A stretch of 42,827 nt of DNA from the NCBI GenBank assembly GCA_021372695.1, contig JAJFTY010000114.1, forward strand, positions 1 through 42,827. Reading direction: 5' to 3'. The notes below the pieces were generated by a model. It did no database searches and was not told where the DNA came from. It worked only from the letters and a program-made list of their open reading frames with translations. The DNA comes from Deltaproteobacteria bacterium (lineage in GTDB: Bacteria; Desulfobacterota; Syntrophia; Syntrophales; UBA5619). A program made the position numbers and the translations under genes. The first letter of the stretch is position 1; every line of letters begins with the position of its first letter. Of the stretch, positions 24,539 to 33,365 are shown piece after piece.

Positions 24539-26569
24539 ATGAAAAAAATACATCTCCGGGTGCTCGTTCTATTGCTGATTGCCGCTGGCTCCTTTCTTGC
24601 CGGATCCTGGGTCACCCACCAAGGTAGCAGGGGAACGGTGGCGGAACGCAAGATCCTCCACTACGTGGACCCGATGAATCCGGCCCTCAAGTTCGACAAG
24701 CCGGGCATCGCCCCGTGCGGCATGCCCCTCGAACCGGTCTATGCCGATCAGGAGGGTGCTGGCGCAACCGCTCTCCGGGCATCCCTCCCGCCGGGGACGA
24801 TCCGGATCGCTCCGGAGAAGCAGCAGCTGACCGGCGTCAAAACGGCTGCGGTCGAGAAAATCCCGTGGAGTCACACCCTGCGGGTGTTGGGGCGGGTGGC
24901 TCCGGACGAGACGCTCGTCTACCGAGTGAATGCCGCAGTCAACGGCTGGATCGAGGAGGTCCTCCCCGTCACCACCGGCAGTCTGGTCAAGGAAGACGAG
25001 CTCCTGGCCACATTCTATTCCCTGGAATACCGTAATCTGGTCCAGAACTATTTCAACCTGATCACCATCAGCAAGGAGGGCTCCCCGGGTGCGAAGGCGG
25101 TGGCTCAGGGGTCCAAGTACAGCGTGGGCCAGCTCCGGCAGCTCAGGGAAGCGGCCAGTTCCATCGGTCAGGCCGGTGAGGGATCGCAAATCGACTATTA
25201 CCGGAAGAACCTTCTCAACTATGGGATGAGCGCCCACCAGATTGAAGAAATGGAACGGACCAAGAAAGTCCCGGAAACAGTCGAAATCCGGGCGCCGAGC
25301 GCGGGCTTCGTCCTCTATCGGAATGTCTCTCCAGGCTTGCGCTTTGACCGGGGGGCCGAATTCTTCCGGATTGCCGATCTCTCCCGGGTCTGGATCCTGG
25401 CCGATCTCTTTGAAACCGAGGCGTCCCATTTCAGACCGGGGTTGCGGGTGAAGATGGAACTTCCCTACCAGAAGAGGACCCTTCACGGAGTGATCAGTAC
25501 CGTGTTGCCCCAATTCGACCCTGCCACGCGCACCCTCAAGGTCCGGATCGTGGCGGACAACCCCGGCTATGCGATGCGTCCCGATATGTTCGTGAACGTG
25601 GAGCTTCCTGCCAGCGGTCCACCAGCCATCCTCGTCCCGGTCGATGCGGTCCTCGATTCGGGTTTGAAAAAGACGGTCTTCGTCGACCGGGGGAACGGCT
25701 ATTTCGAGCCGAGACTTGTCGAGACGGGACAATTGCTGGGGGAACAGGTCGAAATCGTCCGTGGGCTCATGGCAGGCGAAAAGATCGTCGTGTCCGGGAA
25801 TTTCCTGATCGATTCGGAAGCGCGAATGCAACAGGCTGCCAGCGGGATCGCCGGCCGAATTGGCCGCGACCCGGTTTGCGGGATGAACATCGACGAAGAC
25901 CTCGCCAAAACGGCAGGAAACATGCGGACACACAAGGATAAGGGTTATTTCTTCTGCTCGCCCGAGTGCAGGGATGAATTCGGCAAGGATCCGGAGCGGT
26001 ACCTGAAATCGGCCAAAGGGCCGGGGACCACGGGGATGACCGGTTCGGGGGATGCTGCGGCGAAGCATGACCACCCGCTGCCGGAAGCGGCTCCCCCATC
26101 GCGGGGAACGAAGGCCACGCGCGGGGGACATGAGGGGATGGCCATGCCGATGCCGGGTGCAGAACCCCCGCGTGCGATGCCCGGGAAGCCCCCCACTGCC
26201 GGAACCATGCCAGGGCGGATGTCCATGCCGAAAGACGCTGCACCCCTGCCCGAGATGAAAGACGACATGATGGCCCCCTCACCAGGCAGTACTCCAGAGG
26301 TGGATATGGACTCGCCAGCGCTTCCCGGTCCGGAGGAGATGACCATGACCGGACCTCAGGAGGCGGCGCCGATGTTGGGCGCCCAACCGGGCGCACCGGC
26401 GCCCAGGGCACCGATGACCCGTACTCCCAGGATAAATCCAAGGTTGCAGCGATATCTCCCCCCGGGAGCCATGCCAAAGGCTGCTCCGCAGGGAGAAGTG
26501 CTCATGCCCGGAGAGAAGACCGGGACCGAGCCTGCGCCCGCAATCGATAGTTCGGGATCACGGCCGTGA
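24539..26569 (+). CDS. cusB: CusB-like RND periplasmic adaptor with added metal-binding domains
   Basis: A 676-residue membrane-fusion protein for a heavy-metal RND pump. An N-terminal anchor is followed by a heavy-metal-binding domain ('HYVDPMNPALKFDKPGIAPC', then GMPLEPVY). The core has lipoyl-type, hairpin and beta-barrel domains ('VNAAVNGWIEEVLPVTTGSL', 'LADLFETEASHFRPGLRVKM'). A YHS-like domain follows near residues 445-485 ('DPVCGMNIDEDL', 'YFFCSPECRDEFGKDPERYL'), then a 180-residue Pro/Met/His-rich tail ('MAMPMPGAEPPRAMPG'). It links the pump to the outer membrane and may hand Cu(I)/Ag(I) to it. TTG 24533 is an alternative start. No CusC gene is nearby. Confidence 0.88.
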   Translation: MKKIHLRVLVLLLIAAGSFLAGSWVTHQGSRGTVAERKILHYVDPMNPALKFDKPGIAPCGMPLEPVYADQEGAGATALRASLPPGTIRIAPEKQQLTGVKTAAVEKIPWSHTLRVLGRVAPDETLVYRVNAAVNGWIEEVLPVTTGSLVKEDELLATFYSLEYRNLVQNYFNLITISKEGSPGAKAVAQGSKYSVGQLRQLREAASSIGQAGEGSQIDYYRKNLLNYGMSAHQIEEMERTKKVPETVEIRAPSAGFVLYRNVSPGLRFDRGAEFFRIADLSRVWILADLFETEASHFRPGLRVKMELPYQKRTLHGVISTVLPQFDPATRTLKVRIVADNPGYAMRPDMFVNVELPASGPPAILVPVDAVLDSGLKKTVFVDRGNGYFEPRLVETGQLLGEQVEIVRGLMAGEKIVVSGNFLIDSEARMQQAASGIAGRIGRDPVCGMNIDEDLAKTAGNMRTHKDKGYFFCSPECRDEFGKDPERYLKSAKGPGTTGMTGSGDAAAKHDHPLPEAAPPSRGTKATRGGHEGMAMPMPGAEPPRAMPGKPPTAGTMPGRMSMPKDAAPLPEMKDDMMAPSPGSTPEVDMDSPALPGPEEMTMTGPQEAAPMLGAQPGAPAPRAPMTRTPRINPRLQRYLPPGAMPKAAPQGEVLMPGEKTGTEPAPAIDSSGSRP

Positions 26570-26597
26570 ATGCACACCTCCGACAGCGGGCAAGCGC

Positions 26598-29500
26598 ATG
26601 ATCAACAGAATCATTGATTTTTCCGCCAAAAACAGGCTGATCATTTTCCTGCTCGTGACGGCAGCTGCCGTCACGGGGTGGTGGTCCCTGAAGCATCTTC
26701 AACTGGACGCCATCCCGGATCTCTCCGAGACCCAGGTGATCATCTACTCCCGCTGGGACCGCAGTCCGGATATTCTCGAGGATCAGGTCACCTACCCGAT
26801 CGTATCGGCCATGCTCGGCGCTCCGGGGGTCCGGACCGTTCGCGGCTTCTCCGATTTCGGCTATTCCTTTGTCTATGTCATCTTCAACGAGGGAACCGAC
26901 ATCTACTGGGCCCGTTCCCGGACCCAGGAGTATCTCTCGGCGGTTCTGCCGCGTCTTCCCCAGGGGGTCCAGACGGAGCTGGGACCCGACGCAACGGGGC
27001 TGGGCTGGGTATTTCAGTACGCGCTCGTCGATACGACCGGGCAGCAGAGTCTGGCCGAGCTCCGCTCCTACCAGGACTGGTACCTGCGCTATCACCTCAA
27101 GTCGGTGCCCGGCGTGGCCGAGGTGGCGCCCGTGGGCGGTTTCCGTCGGCAGTATCAGGTGAATCTCGACCCCAACCGGCTGCAGTTCTACAACATACCC
27201 GCCAGCCGCGTGGTGGAGAAAGTCCGTGAGAACAATAACGATACCGGTGGGCGTCTCATCGAGTTCGGCGGAACGGAGTACATGGTCCGCGGCCGTGGAT
27301 ATGCGCGATCCATCCAGGATTTCGGGAATATCGCCATAGCGGTGAGCGAAAACGGCTCGCCCATACGCATCCGGGACGTAGGAGAGGTGACCCTCGGACC
27401 CGACTACCGGCGTGGGGTGGCGGACCTGAACGGCACCGGCGATACGGTATCGGGCATCATCGTCATGCGCCAGGGACAAAACGCCCTGGAAGTGATCGAG
27501 CGGGTCAAGAAGAAAATCCGCGAGATCGAACCGGGACTCCCTTCCGGCGTGAAAATCGTCCCCGTTTACGACCGTTCGGACTTGATCCACCGCGCGATCG
27601 ACAATCTGAAGGGGACGCTTGTCGAGGTGATGATCACAGTATCGCTGGTGGTGCTCCTGTTTCTCTGGCATTTCCCAAGCGCCATCATCCCCATCATCAC
27701 CATTCCTCTGGCGGTCCTGATCTCGTTCATCCCCTTTCGGCTGATGGGGGTCACGGCAAACATCATGTCCCTCGCGGGGATCGCGATCGCCATCGGCGCC
27801 CTGGTCGATTCGGCCATCGTGGTCGTGGAGCAGACGCACAAGAAGCTTGAACTTTGGGAGCGGGAGGGCCGGCGAGGCGATTACCGGGACGTGATCATCC
27901 AGGCCGTCAAGGAGGTTGGTGGGGCCAGTTTCTTCGCGCTTCTGGTCATTGCCGTATCATTCCTCCCCGTTCTGACACTGGAAGCCCAGGAGGGGCGCCT
28001 GTTCAAGCCGCTCGCGTACACCAAGACCCTCTCCATGATCGTCGCCGCCTTCCTGGCCATCACCCTGGACCCGGCACTGAGGCTACTCTTCACCCACATT
28101 CGCAACTTCCATTTCCGGCCGCTCTGGCTCTGCCGGACGGCAAACGCCGTCCTGGTCGGGACCATACGCTCCGAGCAGCGTCATCCCATCAGCCGTTTCC
28201 TGATCCGCATCTACGAACCGGCTGTGGCATGGTCGCTTCGTCGTAAGTGGTGGGTGATCGGCGCTGCCGCCGTCCTTGTCCTGGCAACGGCGCCGGTGTT
28301 CCAGAAGCTGGGCTCCGAGTTCATGCCGCCGCTGGATGAGGGATCGCTCTTCTTCATGCCGACCACCATGCCGGGAATCTCTGTCACCGAGGCGCAGAAG
28401 CTTCTCCAGGTCACCGACCGGATAATCAAGGGGTTCCCGGAGGTCGATCAGGTGCTCGGCAAAGCAGGGCGCGCGGAGACGTCGACAGACCCGGCGCCCC
28501 TTTCGATGCTCGAAACCCTGGTCATCCTCAAACCGAAGAGCCAGTGGCGCAGGGTGGATACCTGGTACTCCTCCTGGGCGCCGGAGTGGCTCAAGCCCCT
28601 CCTTCGCCCGATTTCGCCCGACACCCTCACGTCGGAGGAGCTGGTCAGCCAGCTGAACAATGCGCTCAGGCTCCCCGGCCTCTCGAACGCCTGGACCATG
28701 CCGATCAAGGGCAGAATAGACATGCTGACGACGGGCATCCGCACACCGGTTGGGCTCAAGATCTCCGGTGCGAACCTGGTCCAGATCGAACAGATCGGGG
28801 GACAGGTGGAGTCGGCCCTGCGCCAGATGAAGGGGACCCGGAGCATCTTTGCCGAGCGGACCGGTGGCGGCTATTTCCTCGACATCGACTGGAATCGCGA
28901 TGAACTGGCCCGTTACGGCCTTTCCATCGACGACGCGCAGGGGGCCGTCCAGAATGCCATCGGCGGTGAAAATGTCGCCGTCACCATCCAGGGGCGTGAA
29001 CGGTATTCGGTGAACGTGCGCTACCAGCGAGACTTCCGCAGCAATATGGAAGCCATCGGCCGAGTCCTGGTACCCATCGACGAAGGCCGGAAACAGCTCT
29101 CCCTCGCCCAACTGGCGGATGTGAGCGTCGCGAGCGGGCCGGCCATGATCCGGGATGAAGACGGCCTGCTGACCGGGTACGTCTATGTGGATATCGCCGG
29201 GCAGGATCCGGGCGGGTACATCGAAGAGGCGGATCGGCTGCTTCGCACGAAGCTGGAACTTCCCCCCGGTTACGCGGTTGCCTGGAGCGGTCAATACGAA
29301 GCGATGCAGCGGGTCCGGGAGCGCTTGGCGATCGTGGTGCCCGTGACCCTCATGCTGATCGTCCTGCTGCTCTATCTCAACACCGGTTCGCTCGTGAAGA
29401 CGGCAATCGTGCTTTTAGCCGTCCCGTTCTCGGCGGTGGGTGCCGTCTGGTTCCTCTACTGGCTCGGCTACAACATGAGCATCGGCGTCTGGGTGGGGCT

Positions 29501-29894
29501 GATCGCCCTGCTCGGCGTCGATGCCGAAACCGGCGTCTTCATGCTCCTCTATCTCGACCTGGCCTATGAAAAGGCACGGAAGGAAGGGCGCCTGAAGACC
29601 CTGAACGACCTGCGGGAAGCCATCCGGGAGGGTGCCGCCAAACGCATCCGGCCGAAGTTCATGACGGTGGCGACCACGCTCCTCGGCCTCATTCCCATCA
29701 TGTGGTCCACTGGCACGGGCGGGGATGTGATGAAACACATCGCAGCGCCAATGGTAGGGGGAATCCTGACCTCCTTTCTCATGGAACTGATGGTCTACCC
29801 GGCGATCTACGAGATCTGGAAATGGAATTTTGTCATGAAAAAGGGGCTCATCCCGGCAGGCGGACAGCACCGTGCTGATGGGCGGGAGAGGTGA
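26598..29894 (+). CDS. cusA: CusA-like heavy-metal RND efflux pump
   Basis: A 1098-residue HME-RND transporter with the usual 12 membrane segments and two periplasmic loops. Family motifs include 'LDAIPDLSETQVIIYSRWD', 'AIAIGALVDSAIVVVEQTHK' and 'VDAETGVFMLLYLDLAYE', which hold proton-relay Asp/Glu. Three methionines that match the Cu(I)/Ag(I) site of E. coli CusA are present: Met587 (FFMPTTMPG), Met637 (LSMLETL) and Met709 (RIDMLTTG). The substrate is therefore probably Cu(I)/Ag(I) (inferred by alignment from memory). It drives export from the periplasm with CusB. The gene is followed 1 bp later by a TlpA-like gene. Confidence 0.93.
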   Translation: MINRIIDFSAKNRLIIFLLVTAAAVTGWWSLKHLQLDAIPDLSETQVIIYSRWDRSPDILEDQVTYPIVSAMLGAPGVRTVRGFSDFGYSFVYVIFNEGTDIYWARSRTQEYLSAVLPRLPQGVQTELGPDATGLGWVFQYALVDTTGQQSLAELRSYQDWYLRYHLKSVPGVAEVAPVGGFRRQYQVNLDPNRLQFYNIPASRVVEKVRENNNDTGGRLIEFGGTEYMVRGRGYARSIQDFGNIAIAVSENGSPIRIRDVGEVTLGPDYRRGVADLNGTGDTVSGIIVMRQGQNALEVIERVKKKIREIEPGLPSGVKIVPVYDRSDLIHRAIDNLKGTLVEVMITVSLVVLLFLWHFPSAIIPIITIPLAVLISFIPFRLMGVTANIMSLAGIAIAIGALVDSAIVVVEQTHKKLELWEREGRRGDYRDVIIQAVKEVGGASFFALLVIAVSFLPVLTLEAQEGRLFKPLAYTKTLSMIVAAFLAITLDPALRLLFTHIRNFHFRPLWLCRTANAVLVGTIRSEQRHPISRFLIRIYEPAVAWSLRRKWWVIGAAAVLVLATAPVFQKLGSEFMPPLDEGSLFFMPTTMPGISVTEAQKLLQVTDRIIKGFPEVDQVLGKAGRAETSTDPAPLSMLETLVILKPKSQWRRVDTWYSSWAPEWLKPLLRPISPDTLTSEELVSQLNNALRLPGLSNAWTMPIKGRIDMLTTGIRTPVGLKISGANLVQIEQIGGQVESALRQMKGTRSIFAERTGGGYFLDIDWNRDELARYGLSIDDAQGAVQNAIGGENVAVTIQGRERYSVNVRYQRDFRSNMEAIGRVLVPIDEGRKQLSLAQLADVSVASGPAMIRDEDGLLTGYVYVDIAGQDPGGYIEEADRLLRTKLELPPGYAVAWSGQYEAMQRVRERLAIVVPVTLMLIVLLLYLNTGSLVKTAIVLLAVPFSAVGAVWFLYWLGYNMSIGVWVGLIALLGVDAETGVFMLLYLDLAYEKARKEGRLKTLNDLREAIREGAAKRIRPKFMTVATTLLGLIPIMWSTGTGGDVMKHIAAPMVGGILTSFLMELMVYPAIYEIWKWNFVMKKGLIPAGGQHRADGRER

Positions 29895-29895
29895 C

Positions 29896-30444
29896 ATGAA
29901 GCAGAATTGCGAACCAATGGCAGGCATGGAGCGAGGCCAGGGCCGCCCCAGACAACCACTGTGGTATTCCATCCTTCTCCTTGTCCTTGTCCTGCTGGTC
30001 GCATCATCTCCCGCGGAGGCTGACCTGCGCATCGGATCCGCGGTGCCGCAGGCCACGATTCCGGATGTCAACGGGGGTTCCGTCAGGATTCGCGAACGCC
30101 TCATGGGCAAGGTGGCCCTTCTCCACTTCTGGCAAATCGGCTGTTCATCGTGCAAGTTGGAGATGCCTGCCATGGATACCCTGTACACGCAATACCGGAA
30201 GAAGGGGCTGGAGATCCTGGCCGTCAACGTCGGTCAGAAAAAAGAGAGCGTACAGGCCTTTGCGGCTGAGTTGGCGGTCTCCTACCCGCTCCTGATCGAT
30301 CCGGAACAGAAGAACGCCCGTCTGCTCGGCGTGACAGATGTGCCCAGGACCTACGTGATCGACCGCAACGGGATCGTCCGATACAGGATTCTGGGCGGCG
30401 CGACAACGGAGACATTGAAGAAGCTGATCCTGAGTCTTCTCTGA
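29896..30444 (+). CDS. TlpA-like membrane-anchored thioredoxin (CSSC)
   Basis: A 182-residue protein with an uncleaved or signal helix at about residues 23-42 and a thioredoxin-fold domain with redox motif Cys83-Ser-Ser-Cys86 in 'LLHFWQIGCSSCKLEMPAMD'. The cis-Pro loop is 'GVTDVPRTYVIDRNG'. TlpA/ResA-type proteins reduce periplasmic disulfides for cytochrome c or copper-site assembly. I take ATG 29896, just after the cusA stop, with GGGAGAGGTG upstream. The context suggests reduction of cysteines in the copper proteins encoded next. Confidence 0.9.
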   Translation: MKQNCEPMAGMERGQGRPRQPLWYSILLLVLVLLVASSPAEADLRIGSAVPQATIPDVNGGSVRIRERLMGKVALLHFWQIGCSSCKLEMPAMDTLYTQYRKKGLEILAVNVGQKKESVQAFAAELAVSYPLLIDPEQKNARLLGVTDVPRTYVIDRNGIVRYRILGGATTETLKKLILSLL

Positions 30445-30495
30445 TGTACCCGAAATTGACCGTAACGAGGTTATGTTGACGACCTCTTAAGAAGG

Positions 30496-30558
30496 CGTCA
30501 CCCCGGTGACAGCCGGGGTCCAGGGTATAACTGGTTCCCGGCTGTCGCCGGTATGACG
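30496..30558. repeat. dispersed REP/MITE-like palindrome
   Basis: Arms CGTCACCCCGGTGACAGCC... (30496-30523) and CTGGTTCCCGGCTGTCGCC... (30531-30558) pair in 23 of 28 positions around GGTATAA. The form matches the common 'GTCATTCC.GCG.AAGCGGGAA' class of interspersed repeat, and the following 'GGCTTTTACGGGTTCGTC' resembles the tail often seen with it in Desulfobacterota (recalled, not searched). It sits between the TlpA-like and cytochrome genes. Confidence 0.6.
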
Positions 30559-30632
30559 TTCTGGTGGATTTTGGGCTTTTACGGGTTCGTCCATTTTGTC
30601 TCGTTGATAAACCGAACGGAGGGAGAAAGATC

Positions 30633-30947
30633 ATGAAGAAGTTGTGGGTTTTTCTGGTTGTCGCCGTAATGGCTGCCCCGGCCGCCGCCTGGGCGAATCC
30701 GAGAATCGACTTCAACGCCCATTGTGCGAAATGCCACAGGGCGAACAAGTCTCTCCCGAAAACGGCCAAAGCGCTGGGAGTGGCTCCCGCCAAACTTGCC
30801 CTCAGAACAAGCACCATGAACCGGGAGGAGATGATCGCTGTCGTCGAAAAGGGCCGGGAGAAGATGCCGGGATTCGAGAAGGAGCTGACCAAAGAGCAGG
30901 TTACCGAAATCGTTGACTATATCATCCAACTGAAGAACAGGAAGTGA
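30633..30947 (+). CDS. small periplasmic c-type cytochrome
   Basis: A 104-residue class I cytochrome c with a signal peptide (about residues 1-21, ending AWA), haem motif Cys31-Ala-Lys-Cys34-His35 and probable distal ligand Met78 in 'REKMPGFEKEL'. It carries one electron in the periplasm. A strong GGAGGGAGAAAGATC ribosome site decides the ATG at 30633; an upstream in-frame ATG at 30564 lies in the REP-like region. It lies between two TlpA-type thioredoxins, so its haem or copper partner may be handled by them. Confidence 0.9.
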   Translation: MKKLWVFLVVAVMAAPAAAWANPRIDFNAHCAKCHRANKSLPKTAKALGVAPAKLALRTSTMNREEMIAVVEKGREKMPGFEKELTKEQVTEIVDYIIQLKNRK

Positions 30948-31068
30948 GCGGCCGGCCGGGGACATCTCCCTATTCGCGCTGCTCAAAATGGCGTCAGCCC
31001 CGTTCCTTGCTGGCCGGTTCCATGCGGCCGTCGGAGAGTGTTCTCGTTGATGAGAAGGGGTAGGTTCG

Positions 31069-31590
31069 ATGTCACCCGAAATATCCCGAAGACTATTCTT
31101 GAGGATGACCGCACTCCTGGTCCCCGGCCTGATCTGGTGCGGAAGGATGCCGAGTCTCGCCGGAGCGGCTTTCAGGATGGGCGACGCGCCGCCCGATGTT
31201 GCCCTCAGCAATCTCCGCGGCGAGAGCTTCCGCATCCCATCCGGGTTCGCGGGAAAAGTGGTCGTGATCCACTTCTGGGCAAGCTGGTGTCCCACCTGCC
31301 TCGGGGAGATGATGAGCCTCGAGTCCGTATACCGCGAGTACCCGCGGAAAGAGGTCATTCCCTGTTCAATCGGCCTCGGTGAGAAAAAGGAAACGGCCCT
31401 GAGGTACCTGAAAAACGTTGAAATCTCGTACCCAGTTCTTCTCGATCCGGTCTCGTCCACGAGAAAACTGTACGGCGTCGCCGGCATCCCGACCTACTTC
31501 ATTATCGATCGCGGAGGCTTGATTCGACAGAAGATTCTCGGCAAGGCTGACCCGGCAGGACTGAACAGGATGATCCGGTCACTCCTGTAA
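31069..31590 (+). CDS. TlpA-like thioredoxin with Tat-type signal (CPTC)
   Basis: A 173-residue protein. 'SRRLFLRMTALLVPGLIWC' at the N terminus fits a twin-arginine signal. The thioredoxin domain has Cys74-Pro-Thr-Cys77 in 'VIHFWASWCPTCLGEMMSLE' and the cis-Pro loop 'GVAGIPTYFIIDRGG'. It is a periplasmic or membrane-linked thiol-disulfide protein related to the CSSC gene 1.2 kb upstream but different in sequence and active site, so the pair are likely distinct steps of one redox path. Confidence 0.88.
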   Translation: MSPEISRRLFLRMTALLVPGLIWCGRMPSLAGAAFRMGDAPPDVALSNLRGESFRIPSGFAGKVVVIHFWASWCPTCLGEMMSLESVYREYPRKEVIPCSIGLGEKKETALRYLKNVEISYPVLLDPVSSTRKLYGVAGIPTYFIIDRGGLIRQKILGKADPAGLNRMIRSLL

Positions 31591-31781
31591 GGCGACCGGG
31601 TTGGAAATCAACCCACGGAGCGAGGATTACAGAATGCGCAACCGTCGACAGATTCATCAGGATCTACCTACCATTCTACTACCATAATGCCCTTCTTTAC
31701 TGCAGGCCTGGGAACAGCCAAGATGAGGCCAGATTGCAGAGTCGAATCGTTTAATTTCTGACCAGTTGCCCGAATGACGCC

Positions 31782-32117
31782 ATGAAAAAGATTCGAACAT
31801 GGATTCCGGTAATCCTGGCCCTGGCCATCCTGGTGGGCGGCCCCTTCGGTTTCGGACGGATGGACGATTCCGACCCGCGCGGGGGACTCATCTGCTACTG
31901 CTGCTCCGCAACGGGAGAGACGTGCGCCATGATCTCCTGTTCGGGTTGCTGCGGCGCCCACACGAGCGCGACCGCCGACCGCTGGTCGCCTGAAATGACC
32001 CTGGAATCGTCTCCCGCCTTCATCCCGGCGACGGTCGTTTACGGCGATTTGGAAACCGCACAACCACCGGAAACCGTTTACCTCGACGTTCCGGATGAGC
32101 CCCCCGAGCGAGCCTGA
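31782..32117 (+). CDS. Cys-rich secreted protein, 111 aa, unknown family
   Basis: Signal-like N terminus ('WIPVILALAILVGGPFGFG') followed by a short Cys-rich stretch with seven Cys in 20 residues (Cys38, 40, 41, 48, 53, 56, 57; for example 'ICYCCSATGETC'), then an acidic, Pro-rich tail. I do not recognise the family. The composition fits a periplasmic metal-binding peptide, and it stands just before the NosL genes. The ribosome site is weak, which lowers confidence. Confidence 0.6.
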   Translation: MKKIRTWIPVILALAILVGGPFGFGRMDDSDPRGGLICYCCSATGETCAMISCSGCCGAHTSATADRWSPEMTLESSPAFIPATVVYGDLETAQPPETVYLDVPDEPPERA

Positions 32118-32223
32118 ATCCTTCACGCGCCAATGGGTGGATCGCCCCGCGCAGACGCCATCGTCCGAGGGTGCCGTCCACCCCGCGAAAAGAACACCCA
32201 AAGACAATGTGAAAGGAGATGCC

Positions 32224-32745
32224 ATGAAGAAGATGGCTTTATGTTCCATAGTTGCGGTTTTCTGTCTCTGCTGGGGGAGCGCGGTCTGGGCGCTCGACAA
32301 CGATGTGAAGGAGATCCCGGCCTGCAAGTATTGCGGAATGAACCGGGAGATGTTTGCCCACAGCCGGATGCTGCTCGAATACAGCGACGGCACGAAGGAG
32401 GGGGTCTGCTCCCTGCACTGCGCCTCCGTCGATCTGGCCCTGAACCTCGACAAGGCGCCCAAGGCGATCCAGGTGGGCGATTACGGTCAAAAGACGCTGA
32501 TCGATGCGGAAACGGCGACCTGGATCATCGGTGGGAGCAAACCCGGGGTGATGACCAAAAACGCCAAATGGGCTTTTGCGAACAAAGCCGATGCCGAGAA
32601 GTTCAGGCTGGAAAACGGGGGCCGGCTGGCCACATTCGATGAAGCCCTCGAGGCGGCTTACAAGGATCTCGCCGATGATACCAAGATGATCCGGGAGCGG
32701 CGAAAAATGCGAAACATGAAGATGATGCATGAGCACAAGCCATGA
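32224..32745 (+). CDS. nosL: NosL-like copper-binding protein 1
   Basis: A 173-residue exported protein. After a signal peptide (ending near VWA) it has 'IPACKYCGMNREMF' (Cys34, Cys37, Met39), the metal-binding core of the NosL family, then 'CSLHCAS' and 'TWIIGGSKPGVMTKNAKWAF', typical of NosL. NosL proteins bind Cu(I) and supply it to periplasmic enzymes. No lipobox is seen. The tail is Met/His/Lys-rich. The ATG at 32224 has GGAGATGCC upstream; its stop overlaps the next NosL gene. Confidence 0.88.
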   Translation: MKKMALCSIVAVFCLCWGSAVWALDNDVKEIPACKYCGMNREMFAHSRMLLEYSDGTKEGVCSLHCASVDLALNLDKAPKAIQVGDYGQKTLIDAETATWIIGGSKPGVMTKNAKWAFANKADAEKFRLENGGRLATFDEALEAAYKDLADDTKMIRERRKMRNMKMMHEHKP

Positions 32746-33365
32746 TCCGGAGCATCGCACAAAAAACTTGGGAAGCCTTCTGTAGGGACAGGGCTGCGGA
32801 GGGCAACGCCCGGCAGAGGCATTCTCCGCCGGGAAATCCGGTCCAGCAGGCGGGGAGATCCGCCCTGCCTGCCGCACCGGGTTCGTGGGATATTCTCCTG
32901 GTCATGGTGCTCTGCGGGATTTGGGTCCTGCTCTCATCTTCCCCGGGAGCGGCCGAGCCGGGGGTGCCGAAGCCGGGGCTCCGGGACAAGTGCCCGGTGT
33001 GCGGCATGTTCGTGGCGAAGTATCCCGACTGGATGGCTGCGATTCACTTCAGGGACGGCTCTCACGTCTACGCCGACGGCGCAAAGGATATGTTCAAGTA
33101 CCTCCATGATCTCAAAAAGTATGATCACGTGAGGAAGCCGGAGGAGATCCAGACCGTCCTGGTCATGGACTATTACCGGCTCTCGTGGATCGATGCGCGG
33201 AGCGCCTGGTATGTCCTGGGCAGCGACGTGTTCGGCCCCATGGGCCGGGAACTCATCCCGCTGGAGCACAAGACCGATGCGGAGGAGTTCATGAAGGACC
33301 ACCGGGGGACCCGGATCGTCCGGTTTGCCGACATCACCAGAGAGGTCATCAAAACCCTTGATTGA
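32742..33365 (+). CDS. nosL: NosL-like copper-binding protein 2
   Basis: A 207-residue second NosL relative with 'DKCPVCGMFVAKYPDWMAAI' (Cys84, Cys87, Met89), 'YVLGSDVFGPMGRELIP' and 'AEEFMKDHRGTRIVRF'. The signal-like helix lies far in, at about residues 50-71, after a hydrophilic stretch, so a start near ATG 32904 is possible. The ATG at 32742 overlaps the stop of the first NosL gene. It may pass Cu(I) from or to the first copy. Confidence 0.85.
   Translation: MIRSIAQKTWEAFCRDRAAEGNARQRHSPPGNPVQQAGRSALPAAPGSWDILLVMVLCGIWVLLSSSPGAAEPGVPKPGLRDKCPVCGMFVAKYPDWMAAIHFRDGSHVYADGAKDMFKYLHDLKKYDHVRKPEEIQTVLVMDYYRLSWIDARSAWYVLGSDVFGPMGRELIPLEHKTDAEEFMKDHRGTRIVRFADITREVIKTLD

Noticed and set aside
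24569..26131. 520-codon minus-strand frame opposite cusB
   Set aside because: Antisense shadow; the plus-strand CusB domains are clear.
28083..29294. 403-codon minus-strand frame opposite cusA
   Set aside because: Antisense shadow with no recognisable motif.
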